Shown here one piece after another: positions 24,931 through 33,140 of a stretch of DNA of 64,000 nt. The translations under genes were made by a program, and so were the position numbers. The notes under the pieces were generated by a model. The model was not told the origin of the DNA. It worked only from the letters and a program-made list of their open reading frames with translations, and did no database searches. Position 1 is the stretch's first letter. Every line of letters begins with the position of its first letter. This DNA comes from Frateuria_A sp035695185 (lineage in GTDB: Bacteria > Pseudomonadota > Gammaproteobacteria > Xanthomonadales > Rhodanobacteraceae), in NCBI RefSeq assembly GCF_035695185.1, contig NZ_DASSES010000219.1:1-64000 (forward strand), in the 5' to 3' direction.

Positions 24931-25025
24931 TCCCTCCCCTGCTTGCAGGGGAGGGCCGGGGAGGGGTTTGCTCTGATCCCGACCAGAGCCCCCACCCAAT
25001 CTCCCCCTGCCTGGCAGGGGGAGGA
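24931..25025. repeat. Pair of GC-rich palindromic repeats between ribE and ribBA
   Basis: Unit 24931-24968 (TCCCTCCCCTGCTTGCAG then GGGAGGGCCGGGGAGGGG) and unit 24986-25025 (CCAGAGCCCCCACCCAAT then CTCCCCCTGCCTGGCAGG), in opposite orientations. Each holds its own short palindrome around TGC..GCA and the two can pair with each other. Same family as the other dispersed GC-rich repeats. Confidence 0.65.
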
Positions 25026-25033
25026 GTGGAAGG

Positions 25034-25675
25034 TCAGGCGAAGCCGTGCTGCTTGAGGAAGGCCTCGTCCAGCCGGGGCGCCTGGCCGCTGCCGATCAGC
25101 CGTTCGACGTAGCGCGCGATCACGTCCACCTCGATGTTCACCGCATCGCCCGGTCGGCGGGCGTGGAACGCGGTGTGCTCGACCGTGTGCGGGATCAGGT
25201 TCACGCCAAAGCGCGTGCCGGCCACCTCGTTGACCGTGAGGCTGGTGCCGTCGATGCAGATCGAGCCCTTGGCGGCGATGTAGCGCGCAAGGGCTTCCGG
25301 CACCTCGAAGGTCCAGCGCTGCGAGCGCGCATCGGGCGTCACCGCGACCACCTTGCCGACGCCGTCGACGTGGCCGGACACCAGGTGCCCGCCCAGCCGG
25401 TCGGCCAGGCGTAGCGCCTTTTCCAGATTCACCGGATCGCCGGCCTTGAGCTGGCCCAGCGTGGTCAGTGACAGCGTCTCGTTGGAGACATCGGCGGCGA
25501 AGCCGCGCTCGCCAAGCACGATGGCGGTGAGGCACACGCCGGACACGGCGATCGAATCGCCCAGCTGTACGTCGGCCAGGTCGAGGTTCGCGGTGTCGAC
25601 GTGCAGGCGCACGTCGCCGCCGCGCGGTTCGAGCCGCGCGATGGAGCCCACGGTCTGGATGATGCCGGTGAACAT
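25034..25675 (-). CDS. ribE: Riboflavin synthase (alpha subunit)
   Basis: 213 residues from MFTGIIQTVGSIARLEP. Catalyses dismutation of two lumazine molecules to riboflavin. Two tandem lumazine-binding domains: the first with GVCLTAIVLGERGFAADVSNETL, the second with SICIDGTSLTVNEV and VNLIPHTVEHTAF. The ribosome site GGGAGG lies just upstream of the ATG and can pair with CCTCCC nine bases further up (see finding). Directly under the FMN riboswitch. Some annotations use ribC. Confidence 0.95.
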   Translation of the reverse strand: MFTGIIQTVGSIARLEPRGGDVRLHVDTANLDLADVQLGDSIAVSGVCLTAIVLGERGFAADVSNETLSLTTLGQLKAGDPVNLEKALRLADRLGGHLVSGHVDGVGKVVAVTPDARSQRWTFEVPEALARYIAAKGSICIDGTSLTVNEVAGTRFGVNLIPHTVEHTAFHARRPGDAVNIEVDVIARYVERLIGSGQAPRLDEAFLKQHGFA

Positions 25676-25682
25676 CAGCGCA

Positions 25683-25697
25683 CCTCCCGGCGGGAGG
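25683..25697 (-). promoter_or_regulatory. Shine-Dalgarno-sequestering hairpin of ribE
   Basis: The transcript reads CCTCCC-GCC-GGGAGG immediately before GTGCGCTG and the ribE ATG. The second arm is the ribE ribosome-binding site. This is what an expression platform for translational control would look like, about 110 bases downstream of the riboswitch. A second stem, CGTTCTC...GAGAACG (25733-25739 with 25755-25761), lies between the two and could compete. Confidence 0.6.
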
Positions 25698-25808
25698 CCG
25701 CGCGCATTGGAAAAGCAGGATGGGACATGAAACGTTCTCCGCAAGGATGCAAGCGAGAACGCCCCAAGGCATGAGGCCGACGCGCGGCGCGGGGCCACGC
25801 ATGCGACC

Positions 25809-25970
25809 GTCTTCTTTCATCCGGACTGTGAGGATGCCGTTTCGCATCCAACCGTCGGCTCCGGCATCAGACCGGATCTGCTGACCTCCCGCCGGGAAGC
25901 GGAAGCGCTCGCGGGCTCGTTCCTTGCGGAACCTACCGCCGGTGGGGAATTTCGCCCCGCCCTGAAGACG
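25809..25970 (-). ncRNA. FMN riboswitch (RFN element)
   Basis: On the minus strand the aptamer opens CGTCTTCAGGGCGGGG, continues GAAATTCCCCACCGGCGGTA and closes GTCCGGATGAAAGAAGAC. These are the conserved ends and internal loops of the RFN element, including GATGAAAGAAGA. The core holds the expected short helices (GGGAGGTCAGCAGATCCGG, GGATGCGAAACGGCATCC). It controls ribE and the downstream rib genes by FMN binding. It lies 133 bases before the ribE ATG. Confidence 0.96.
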
Positions 25971-26006
25971 TCGATTGCCGGGAGACCCGGCCGCGCAAGT
26001 CTAGCA

Positions 26007-26930
26007 TCACGCGCCGGCCCGGGCCTCGGCCAGCGCTTCGGCCAGGTGGTCGATCAGGCGTCGCACCGCCGGCGTACGATCCGCCCCCGGCAGCCACAAC
26101 AGATGAATCGGCATGGCGGGCAGCTGCCACTCGGCCAGCACCTCCACCAGCTGCCCCGCGGCCACCAGCGCGTCGGCCATGTAGTCGCCCTGCAGGCCAA
26201 TGCCAACGCCGGCCAGCACGGCGTCGCGGATGGCCTGGGCATCGTTGCAGCTCAGCACCGGGTCGATCCGCACCGAACGCCGGCGGCGGCCCTGGCCGAA
26301 CGGCCACAGTGTGCCGGTACGGTAGCCGCTGAAGGCGATGCAGCGGTGCGCGCGCAGGTCCGCCGGATCGCGCAGTGCCGGGGCCGAGGCGAGGTAGTCG
26401 GGCGTTGCGCAGGGAAAGATGCGCATCGTGCCGACGCGGCGCGCGACCAGCTGGGCGTCCGCGAGCCGGCCCACGCGGATGGCCAGGTCCACCCGGCCCG
26501 CCACCATGTCCACGTAGCCGTCGTCGTAGACCGCCTCGATGCGCACGCCGGGATGCGCGCGCATGAAGCTGGCCAGCAGCGGCGCGACCCGGTAGCGGCC
26601 GTAATTGGAGGGCAGGTGCACGCAGAGCCGTCCGGCGAGCGCGCCGTCGGCAGGCCGCAGGTCCGTGGCCATATCGACCATCGCCGCTTCCATGCGCTGC
26701 CATTGGGCCAGCAGCAGCTCGCCCCGCGCGGTCAGCGCCATGCGCCGCGTGGTGCGCAGGAACAGGCGCTGCCCGACCGCCTCTTCCAGCGCCGCGATGC
26801 GCCGGCTGAGCACCGAGGGCGTGCAGCCGACCTCGTGTGCGGCGCGGGAGAAATTGAGCCGCCGCGCGGCGGCCGCGAAGGCCCGCAGCTCGCGCAACCG
26901 GGCCGGCGAGAGTTCGAACGATTGATTCAT
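26007..26930 (-). CDS. LysR-family transcriptional regulator
   Basis: 307 residues from MNQSFELSPARLRELRAFAA. Winged helix-turn-helix at about 10-70 (LNFSRAAHEVGCTPSVLSRRIAALEEAVG), then a periplasmic-binding-protein-like effector domain. The 949-residue open frame that contains it is high-GC readthrough; the ATG at 26930 fits the family. Divergent from the MDR dehydrogenase across 90 bases, so it probably regulates that gene and itself. Inducer unknown. Confidence 0.92.
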   Translation of the reverse strand: MNQSFELSPARLRELRAFAAAARRLNFSRAAHEVGCTPSVLSRRIAALEEAVGQRLFLRTTRRMALTARGELLLAQWQRMEAAMVDMATDLRPADGALAGRLCVHLPSNYGRYRVAPLLASFMRAHPGVRIEAVYDDGYVDMVAGRVDLAIRVGRLADAQLVARRVGTMRIFPCATPDYLASAPALRDPADLRAHRCIAFSGYRTGTLWPFGQGRRRRSVRIDPVLSCNDAQAIRDAVLAGVGIGLQGDYMADALVAAGQLVEVLAEWQLPAMPIHLLWLPGADRTPAVRRLIDHLAEALAEARAGA

Positions 26931-27020
26931 AGGGTGAATAGAAGTTCGTCCATTCGTGTGGATTATCACCATCGCGCGGTGGCCCGACCATAGCTGCCAC
27001 CTCTCCCACGGAGCCACGCC
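26931..27020. promoter_or_regulatory. Divergent regulatory region of LysR and dehydrogenase genes
   Basis: 90 bases shared by two divergent genes. It contains GAAT-N12-ATTC (26936-26955) and CCATCGCGCGGTGG, an imperfect dyad, near 26969-26982. LysR regulators usually bind T-N11-A dyads in such regions. Assignment of either dyad as the operator is inference. Confidence 0.4.
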
Positions 27021-28031
27021 ATGCGTGCCATCGAGCTTTCCGCCTACGATCTGGACCACCTGCAGCAGGTCGACCTCCCCGCCCCGCGCCCCGGCCCGGG
27101 CGAAGTGCTGGTCCGCATGGAGGCGGCCTCGCTCAACTTCCGCGACTACATGCTGGTCAGCGGACAGCTGTATCGCGGTGTGCAGCTGCCGATCGTGCCG
27201 GTGTCCGACGGCGCCGGCACGGTGCTGGAGGTCGGCGAGGCGGTGACCCGCTTCAAGCCGGGCGACCGCGTCACCACGTTCTACAAGTCGCGCTGGATCG
27301 CCGGCGCCATGCGGCCGGAATGGGAGGGCGCGGAAATCGGCGCCCCGTATCCGGGCGTGATGCGCGAGCTGGCCTGCTTCGACCAGTATTCGCTGGCGCG
27401 CGCACCGGACCACCTGGACAGCCTGCAGGCGGCCACGCTGCCGATCGCCGCACTCACCGCCTGGCAGGCGCTGGAGGAGGCCCGCATCACCACCGGCCAG
27501 ACCGTGCTGCTGCTCGGCACGGGCGGCGTATCGCTGTTCGCGTTGCAATTCGCGAAACTGCGCGGCGCGCGGGCGATCGTGCTGTCGTCCAGCGACGACA
27601 AGCTGGCGCGCGCCAAGGCGCTGGGCGCCGATATCGGCATCAACTATTCGACGCACCCGCAGTGGGGCGCGCTGATTCGCGAGGCGACCGGCGGCACGGG
27701 CGTGGATGCGGTGATCGAGACGATCGGCGCGGCCACCCTGGCGCAATCGCTGGAGGCCGTACGCATGCACGGCTTCATCGCCGTGCTCGGCTGGATCGGC
27801 GGGATGGACGCGACACTGCCCGTGTCCCAGGTGGTGCTCAAGCGCGTGCGCGTGCAGGGCATCTCGGTCGCGCCGCTGGAGGCGCACGAGCGGATGGTCG
27901 CGGCGATCGAAGCCACCCGGCTGGAGCCGGTGATCGATCGCGTCTTCGGCTTCGCGCAGCTGCGCGAGGCGTTCGAGCATCTGGCCGCGGGTCGCCATTT
28001 CGGCAAGCTCGCGATCGATTTCGCCCGCTGA
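27021..28031 (+). CDS. MDR-family NAD(P)-dependent alcohol dehydrogenase / quinone oxidoreductase
   Basis: 336 residues, MRAIELSAYDLDHLQQVDLP. GroES-like domain (to about 130), then a Rossmann domain with GTGGVSLFALQFAKLRGAR. VPVSDGAGTVLEVG and FKPGDRV are typical of the medium-chain family. The structural-zinc cysteine cluster and the catalytic-zinc Cys/His of classical alcohol dehydrogenases are not evident, which suggests a zinc-free oxidoreductase. Substrate unknown. 12 bases before the next gene, so probably co-transcribed with it, and likely controlled by the divergent LysR protein. Confidence 0.88.
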   Translation: MRAIELSAYDLDHLQQVDLPAPRPGPGEVLVRMEAASLNFRDYMLVSGQLYRGVQLPIVPVSDGAGTVLEVGEAVTRFKPGDRVTTFYKSRWIAGAMRPEWEGAEIGAPYPGVMRELACFDQYSLARAPDHLDSLQAATLPIAALTAWQALEEARITTGQTVLLLGTGGVSLFALQFAKLRGARAIVLSSSDDKLARAKALGADIGINYSTHPQWGALIREATGGTGVDAVIETIGAATLAQSLEAVRMHGFIAVLGWIGGMDATLPVSQVVLKRVRVQGISVAPLEAHERMVAAIEATRLEPVIDRVFGFAQLREAFEHLAAGRHFGKLAIDFAR

Positions 28032-28043
28032 GGACGCGCCGCC

Positions 28044-28907
28044 ATGCGAAATCCATCTGTCCTGCGCCGCGTCGCGCGCGGCTTGCTGCCGACGCTGCTG
28101 CTGGCCCTCGCCACGCTCGCGCGCGCTGGCGATGCCGCGCCGGAGATCCGCCTGTACGTCCTCGACTGCGGCCATCTCACGCTGACCGACCTGCGCATGT
28201 TCGACGACAGCGGGGCCTCGGACGGCAAGTCGGGCGCGATGGCGGTGCCCTGCTTCCTGATCCGCCACCCGAAAGGCGACCTGCTGTGGGATACCGGCCT
28301 GGGCGACGCCATCGCCGCCAGCCCGCAGGGCAAGGAACTCTCGCCGGGCATCCGCGCCACCGTGCCGCACCGGCTGGTCGACCAGCTCCGGCAGTTGGGC
28401 CTGGCCCCTGCGGACATCGACTTCCTCGCGTTCTCGCACTGGCACGAGGACCACACCGGCAACGCCAACCTGTTCGGCCACGCCACCTGGATCCTGCAGC
28501 GCAGGGAGCTGGCCGCCGCCACCGGCCGCGCGCCCCCGCCGTTCGAGAGCCTGGCCCCCGTCAGCGCCTGGAAGACGGCACGCAAGCGCATCATCGACGG
28601 TGACATGAATGTCTTTGGAGACGGCAGCGTGCGCATCCTGCTGATGCCCGGCCATACGCCCGGCCACCAGGTGCTGGAGTTGCGCCTGCCGCATGCCGGC
28701 ACCGTGCTGCTGGCGGGCGACCTCTATCACAGCCGGGCCAACCGCCGGTTCCGCCGCGTCCCGCGCATCAACGTGGACCGCGCGCAGACGCTGGCCTCCA
28801 TGCGGCGCTTCGAGGCCATCGCGGCGCGCACCCACGCCAGGGTGGTGATTCCGCACGATCCGCGCGACGTGGCGGCGCTACCGCGCTTTCCCGCCTACCT
28901 GCACTGA
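28044..28907 (+). CDS. Secreted metallo-beta-lactamase-fold hydrolase (N-acyl-homoserine-lactonase-like)
   Basis: 287 residues with an N-terminal signal peptide (LLPTLLLALATLARAGDA). The metal motif is SHWHEDHTGNANLF (HxHxDH), with later metal ligands in MPGHTPGHQV, the AGDLYHSR aspartate and the VVIPHDP histidine. Order and length match the AHL-lactonase-like branch, which includes quorum-quenching lactonases, but the substrate cannot be assigned. Exported to the periplasm or beyond. Follows the dehydrogenase by 12 bases. Confidence 0.82.
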   Translation: MRNPSVLRRVARGLLPTLLLALATLARAGDAAPEIRLYVLDCGHLTLTDLRMFDDSGASDGKSGAMAVPCFLIRHPKGDLLWDTGLGDAIAASPQGKELSPGIRATVPHRLVDQLRQLGLAPADIDFLAFSHWHEDHTGNANLFGHATWILQRRELAAATGRAPPPFESLAPVSAWKTARKRIIDGDMNVFGDGSVRILLMPGHTPGHQVLELRLPHAGTVLLAGDLYHSRANRRFRRVPRINVDRAQTLASMRRFEAIAARTHARVVIPHDPRDVAALPRFPAYLH

Positions 28908-28935
28908 TCCGGCCTGCCGCGGTGGCAGCCGCCGG

Positions 28936-30096
28936 TCAGGCCGCCGGCCGCAGCTGCAGGCGCAAATCCTGCCCCACCATCCGCTGGTCCAGCACGCGCA
29001 GATTCCAGCGCTCGGCCATCGATGCCAGCGGTGGCAACTGCAGCAGCGGCCGCGCCGTGCCGCCGAGCAGCACCGGTGCGACGTACAGCAACAGCTCGTC
29101 CGCCAGGCCCTCGGCGAACAGGGCGCCACAAAGCGTGGGGCCGGCCTCGACGTGCAGCTCGTTGATCTCGCGCCGGGCCAGCTCGGCCAGGGCGAGGTGC
29201 AGGTCCAGGCGCCCGTCCCGTTCCGGGACCGTGGCGCGCTCGCACGCCGCCAGGTGCGCCGGCACGGTCGCGGCGGGTGCATGGAGGAGCAGGGTCGGCG
29301 CCGAGGCGTCGAGCACGTGGCTGCCGGCGGGCGTACGCAACTGCCGGTCAAGGATGACCCGCAGCGGTGCCCGCGGGCGCACGGACCCGCCGTCCCCTTC
29401 GCCGGGGCCGGCGCGGCCGTCGGCGTCTTCCCGTGCCGGCAGGCGTGCCGTCAGGCGGGGATCGTCGGCGAGCACGGTGCCGCTGCCGGTGAGGATGGCC
29501 GAGCTGCGTGCGCGCCAGTACTGCACGTCGGCCCGCGCGGCCTCGCCGGTGATCCACTTCGACTCGCCATGGGCCAGCGCGGTGCGTCCGTCGATGCTCA
29601 TCGCCAGCTTCACCCGGACCCAAGGGCGGCCGCGCTCGATGCGGCTGAAGAAGCCGATGTTGAGTTCCCGCGCGGGCTCGCGCAGCAGCCCGTCCTGCAC
29701 CGCGATGCCGGCCGCGCGCAGCCGCTCGATACCCTGTCCCGCCACCTGCGGAAACGGGTCCTCCGCCGCGATCACCACGCGCGCGACACCGGCGGCGACC
29801 AGCGCATCGGCGCACGGCGGCGTGCGGCCGTGATGGGCGCAGGGCTCCAGAGTCACGTAGGCGGTGGCGCCCCGGGCCGCCGACCCCGCCTCGCGCAGCG
29901 CGAACACCTCCGCGTGCGGTTCGCCCGCGCGCCGGTGCCAGCCGCTGCCGACCACCCGCTCACCGTGCGCGATCACGCAACCCACGCGCGGGTTCGGCTG
30001 GGTGGAATGGAGCCCGCGTTCGGCCAGGCGCAGGGCATGCGCCATGTGCAGGTGGTCGATGCTGGAGAACGCGTCGGTCATGCCCGGAGTGTCCAT
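28936..30096 (-). CDS. ribD: Bifunctional riboflavin deaminase/reductase RibD
   Basis: 386 residues; MTDAF at 30081 is an alternative start and neither has a clear ribosome site. The N-terminal deaminase (about 1-150) has the zinc motif HAEVFAL and PCAHHGRTPPCADAL. The C-terminal reductase (about 155-386) has KLAMSIDGRTA, SGTVLADDPRLT and VEAGPTLCGALF. It converts diaminohydroxyphosphoribosylaminopyrimidine to the ribitylamino product. Follows nrdR by 51 bases. It is separated from ribE and the FMN riboswitch by three foreign-looking genes, so it is not under that riboswitch. Confidence 0.94.
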   Translation of the reverse strand: MDTPGMTDAFSSIDHLHMAHALRLAERGLHSTQPNPRVGCVIAHGERVVGSGWHRRAGEPHAEVFALREAGSAARGATAYVTLEPCAHHGRTPPCADALVAAGVARVVIAAEDPFPQVAGQGIERLRAAGIAVQDGLLREPARELNIGFFSRIERGRPWVRVKLAMSIDGRTALAHGESKWITGEAARADVQYWRARSSAILTGSGTVLADDPRLTARLPAREDADGRAGPGEGDGGSVRPRAPLRVILDRQLRTPAGSHVLDASAPTLLLHAPAATVPAHLAACERATVPERDGRLDLHLALAELARREINELHVEAGPTLCGALFAEGLADELLLYVAPVLLGGTARPLLQLPPLASMAERWNLRVLDQRMVGQDLRLQLRPAA

Positions 30097-30147
30097 GGCG
30101 GAAGGGTCGCCGGGAGGGCACAGTCCACCGGCGCGAAGGGCCCGCGA

Positions 30148-30660
30148 TTATTTGCCGGGCCGTTTGCTGCCGCCCAGCAGCGGCAGTTGCAGCCCATCCA
30201 GGCCCGGCAGGTCCCGCTCGAGCTTTTCGATCTCCTCGCGGAAGGCCTGCACGTCCTCGAACTTGCGGTAGACCGAGGCGAAACGCACATACGCCACCTG
30301 GTCGAGCTTCTTCAGCTCGCGCATCACCAGTTCGCCGACCTGGCGCGAGGGCACTTCGCGCTCGCCGCTGCGGCGCAGGTCGTTGACGATTTCGCGCACG
30401 GCCTGGTCGACGTCGTGGCTGGCGACCGGCCGCTTCTGCAGCGCCCGCTCGAAGCTCGTTCGCAGCTTGCGCTCGTCGAACGCCTCGCGCCGCTGGCCGC
30501 TCTTGACGATCGCCGGCAGCTTGAGCTCCGCCGTCTCGAACGTGTTGAAGCGCTCGCCGCACTGCGGGCACTCGCGACGACGGCGCACGGTGGCGCCGTC
30601 CTCGGTCAGCCGCGAATCGATCACGCGGGTGTCTTCGTGCTGGCAGAAAGGGCAATGCAT
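30148..30660 (-). CDS. nrdR: Transcriptional repressor NrdR
   Basis: 170 residues, MHCPFCQHEDTRVIDSR. N-terminal zinc ribbon with CPFC and CPQCGERF, then an ATP-cone domain with VKSGQRREAFDERKLRTSFERAL. NrdR senses ATP/dATP and represses ribonucleotide reductase genes at NrdR boxes; none is evident here. 10 bases downstream of glyA, in the conserved glyA-nrdR-ribD order. Confidence 0.96.
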   Translation of the reverse strand: MHCPFCQHEDTRVIDSRLTEDGATVRRRRECPQCGERFNTFETAELKLPAIVKSGQRREAFDERKLRTSFERALQKRPVASHDVDQAVREIVNDLRRSGEREVPSRQVGELVMRELKKLDQVAYVRFASVYRKFEDVQAFREEIEKLERDLPGLDGLQLPLLGGSKRPGK

Positions 30661-30670
30661 CCGGGAACGA

Positions 30671-31924
30671 TCAGCCGTAGACCGGGAACTTCCTGCACTG
30701 CGCCTCGACCTTCTCGCGCACCCTGGCGATCACCGCCTCGTCGCCCGGCGCGTCGAGCACGTCGCACAGCCAGTTGGCCAGCTCCACGCAGTCGGCTTCC
30801 TTGTAGCCGCGGGTGGTCACGGCCGGGGTGCCCACGCGCAGGCCCGAGGTGACGAAGGGCTTCTGCGGGTCGTTCGGCACGGCGTTCTTGTTGACCGTGA
30901 TGTGCGCCTTGCCCAGTGCGGCCTCCGCGTCCTTGCCGGTGACGCCCTTGCCGATCATGTCGACCAGCATCAGGTGGTTCTCGGTGCCGCCCGACACGAT
31001 CTTGTAGCCGCGCTCGATGATGGTCTTCGCCATCGCCTGCGCGTTCTTGACCACCTGCGCCTGGTAGGTCTTGAAGCCCGGCTCCAGCGCCTCCTTGAAC
31101 GCCACCGCCTTGGCGGCGATCACGTGCATCAGCGGGCCGCCCTGGATGCCCGGGAAGACGATCGACTGCAGCTTCTTCTCGATTTCCTCGCCCGGATCCT
31201 TGGCCACGATGATGCCGCCGCGCGGGCCGCGCAGGGTCTTGTGGGTGGTCGAGGTGACCACGTGCGCGTGCGGCAGCGGGTTCGGATACACGCCGGCGGC
31301 GACCAGGCCAGCCACGTGGGCCATGTCGACGAAGAAGATCGCGCCGACCGAATCGGCGATCTCGCGCATGCGCTTCCAGTCGACCACCTGCGAGTAGGCC
31401 GAGAAACCGCCGACCAGCATCTTCGGCTTGTGCTCGCTGGCCAGGCGCTGGACTTCGTCGTAGTCGATCAGGCCCTTGTCATCCACGCCGTACTGCACGG
31501 CATTGAACAGCTTGCCGGAGATGTTGACCTTGGCGCCGTGGGTCAGGTGGCCGCCGTGGGCGAGCGACATGCCCAGGATGGTGTCGCCGGGCGAGAGCAG
31601 CGCCAGGTACACCGCCTGGTTGGCCTGCGAACCCGAATGCGGCTGCACGTTGGCGTAGGTGGCGCCGAACAGCTGCTTGACGCGCTCGATGGCCAGGCGC
31701 TCGGCCACGTCCACGTACTCACAGCCACCGTAGTAGCGCTTGCCCGGGTAGCCCTCGGCGTACTTGTTGGTCAGCACCGAGCCCTGCGCCTCCATCACGC
31801 GCGGGCTGGCGTAGTTCTCCGAGGCGATCAGCTCGACGTGGTCCTCCTGGCGGCGCGCTTCGTCGGCGATGGCCTTGGCCAGCTCGGGGTCGAAGCCTTC
31901 GATCGTGCAATCCTTCGGGAACAT
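30671..31924 (-). CDS. glyA: Serine hydroxymethyltransferase
   Basis: 417 residues from MFPKDCTIEGFDPELAKAIA. PLP enzyme interconverting serine and glycine with tetrahydrofolate, the main source of one-carbon units. Landmarks: RQEDHVELIASENYASPRV, the GYPGKRYYGGCEYVD loop, PHSGSQAN and the PLP lysine in STTHKTLRGPRGG. First gene of the glyA-nrdR-ribD transcript. No glycine riboswitch or PurR site was seen in the 135 bases upstream. Confidence 0.97.
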   Translation of the reverse strand: MFPKDCTIEGFDPELAKAIADEARRQEDHVELIASENYASPRVMEAQGSVLTNKYAEGYPGKRYYGGCEYVDVAERLAIERVKQLFGATYANVQPHSGSQANQAVYLALLSPGDTILGMSLAHGGHLTHGAKVNISGKLFNAVQYGVDDKGLIDYDEVQRLASEHKPKMLVGGFSAYSQVVDWKRMREIADSVGAIFFVDMAHVAGLVAAGVYPNPLPHAHVVTSTTHKTLRGPRGGIIVAKDPGEEIEKKLQSIVFPGIQGGPLMHVIAAKAVAFKEALEPGFKTYQAQVVKNAQAMAKTIIERGYKIVSGGTENHLMLVDMIGKGVTGKDAEAALGKAHITVNKNAVPNDPQKPFVTSGLRVGTPAVTTRGYKEADCVELANWLCDVLDAPGDEAVIARVREKVEAQCRKFPVYG

Positions 31925-32014
31925 GCGTCGCCTCGGTGTCGGGTGCGGGGATGAGCCGAAAAGTGTAGCCCTCGTGGGCATTCACAGCCACCGCGGCCAC
32001 TTGCGCGCAGATCA

Positions 32015-32038
32015 CGTACACCGTACCGTACACCGCAC
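32015..32038 (+). repeat. Direct repeat CGTACACCG x2 upstream of secreted hydrolase
   Basis: Two copies of CGTACACCG separated by TAC lie about 25-45 bases before the hydrolase ATG. The gene downstream of the hydrolase encodes a TetR regulator, and such repeats are candidate operators. The role is speculative. Confidence 0.35.
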
Positions 32039-32059
32039 GCAACCCAAGGACCGATCCCC

Positions 32060-33139
32060 ATGACACCTGCCTTCCGCGCCCGCCTTGCGCGCCCGCTCGC
32101 CTGCGGCCGTCGCCTCCGGCCTCTGCTGGCCGCCGCGCTGCTGCTGATTCCGCTGGCTTTGGCCGCGGCACCCGCCGCGGGCGTGGGCATCCGCCCGATC
32201 TCGTTCCCCGACCCGGTCAACCACGGCCACACGCCGGGTTTCGTGTTCTATCCCTCGACCGCATCGACGCACGGCACCACGGCCATCGGCCCCTATGACG
32301 TCGCGGCGACGCCGGGCGCCCCGGTCGCTGCCGGCCACTGGCCGCTGGTCGTGATCTCGCACGGCCACGGCGGCTCGGACCTGGGCCACCACGACCTGGC
32401 CAGCTACCTCGCCCGGCATGGCTTCGTCGTGGCCACCTTCGAGCAACCCAAGGACAACTTCCACGACATGAGCGGCACCGGCCATGCGACCGTGCTGGGA
32501 GGGCGCGCCATCGAGGTGCACGCGGTCATCAGTGCGCTGCTTGCCGACCCGCAGTGGAAGTCGCGGATCGATCCGGCACGTATCGGCGTGAGCGGGTTTT
32601 CGGCCGGCGGCTACGCCAGCCTGCTGGTGGTCGGGGCCAAGCCACGGTTCGATCGCTTCCTGACCTATTGCCAGCGCCACCCGGACGACGTCGACACCTG
32701 CGAAGCGGCGCAGAAGCTTTCGGCGCAGGCGGCTGCCAGCTACCTCGCCGACCTGCAGCGGCACTTCACGCGCTGGGGGCCCACCGCCGACCCGCGCGTG
32801 AAGGCCGCTTTCGTGATGGCACCGCTGGCGCTCGTGTTCGACGCGGGCGGCGCCGCGGCGATCGATCGCCCGATCGATCTCTGGTATGCCGAAAACGACC
32901 ACGTGCTGCTGCCCTCGGCGAACGCGCTGCACCTGCGTGCACTGGCCCGGACCGTCGTACGCACGCACACCGTGCCGAAGGCCGACCACTGGGTCTTCCT
33001 GGCGCCCTGCTCCGCGGCACTGGCGAAGGACGCCGGCCCGATCTGCAGCGACCCGCCGGGTGTGGATCGCGCCCAGGTCCATGCGCGCATCCTCGCGGAC
33101 GCGCTGGCGTTCTTCCGCAAGACCCTCCACGTGCGCTGA
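32060..33139 (+). CDS. Secreted alpha/beta hydrolase (dienelactone-hydrolase / PAF-acetylhydrolase-like)
   Basis: 359 residues. Signal peptide with LLAAALLLIPLALAAAPAAG. Alpha/beta hydrolase core: VVISHGHGGSDLGHHDLA (oxyanion strand), nucleophile elbow GVSGFSAGGYASLLV, likely acid in LWYAENDHVLL, and His in PKADHWVFLAPC. Cysteines in TYCQRHPDDVDTC and LAPCSAAL could form disulfides in the periplasm. Ester substrate unknown. One base separates it from the TetR gene, indicating an operon. Confidence 0.85.
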   Translation: MTPAFRARLARPLACGRRLRPLLAAALLLIPLALAAAPAAGVGIRPISFPDPVNHGHTPGFVFYPSTASTHGTTAIGPYDVAATPGAPVAAGHWPLVVISHGHGGSDLGHHDLASYLARHGFVVATFEQPKDNFHDMSGTGHATVLGGRAIEVHAVISALLADPQWKSRIDPARIGVSGFSAGGYASLLVVGAKPRFDRFLTYCQRHPDDVDTCEAAQKLSAQAAASYLADLQRHFTRWGPTADPRVKAAFVMAPLALVFDAGGAAAIDRPIDLWYAENDHVLLPSANALHLRALARTVVRTHTVPKADHWVFLAPCSAALAKDAGPICSDPPGVDRAQVHARILADALAFFRKTLHVR

Positions 33140-33140
33140 C

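Noticed and set aside
26007..28856. A 949-residue minus-strand frame covering the LysR gene
   Set aside because: Only the last 307 residues look like a protein. The rest runs antisense to the dehydrogenase and hydrolase genes and shows no family pattern.
31925..32059. Glycine riboswitch or PurR box before glyA
   Set aside because: The spacer shows no tandem glycine aptamer and no good PurR dyad. Only the CGTACACCG direct repeat is apparent, and it lies nearer the divergent hydrolase.
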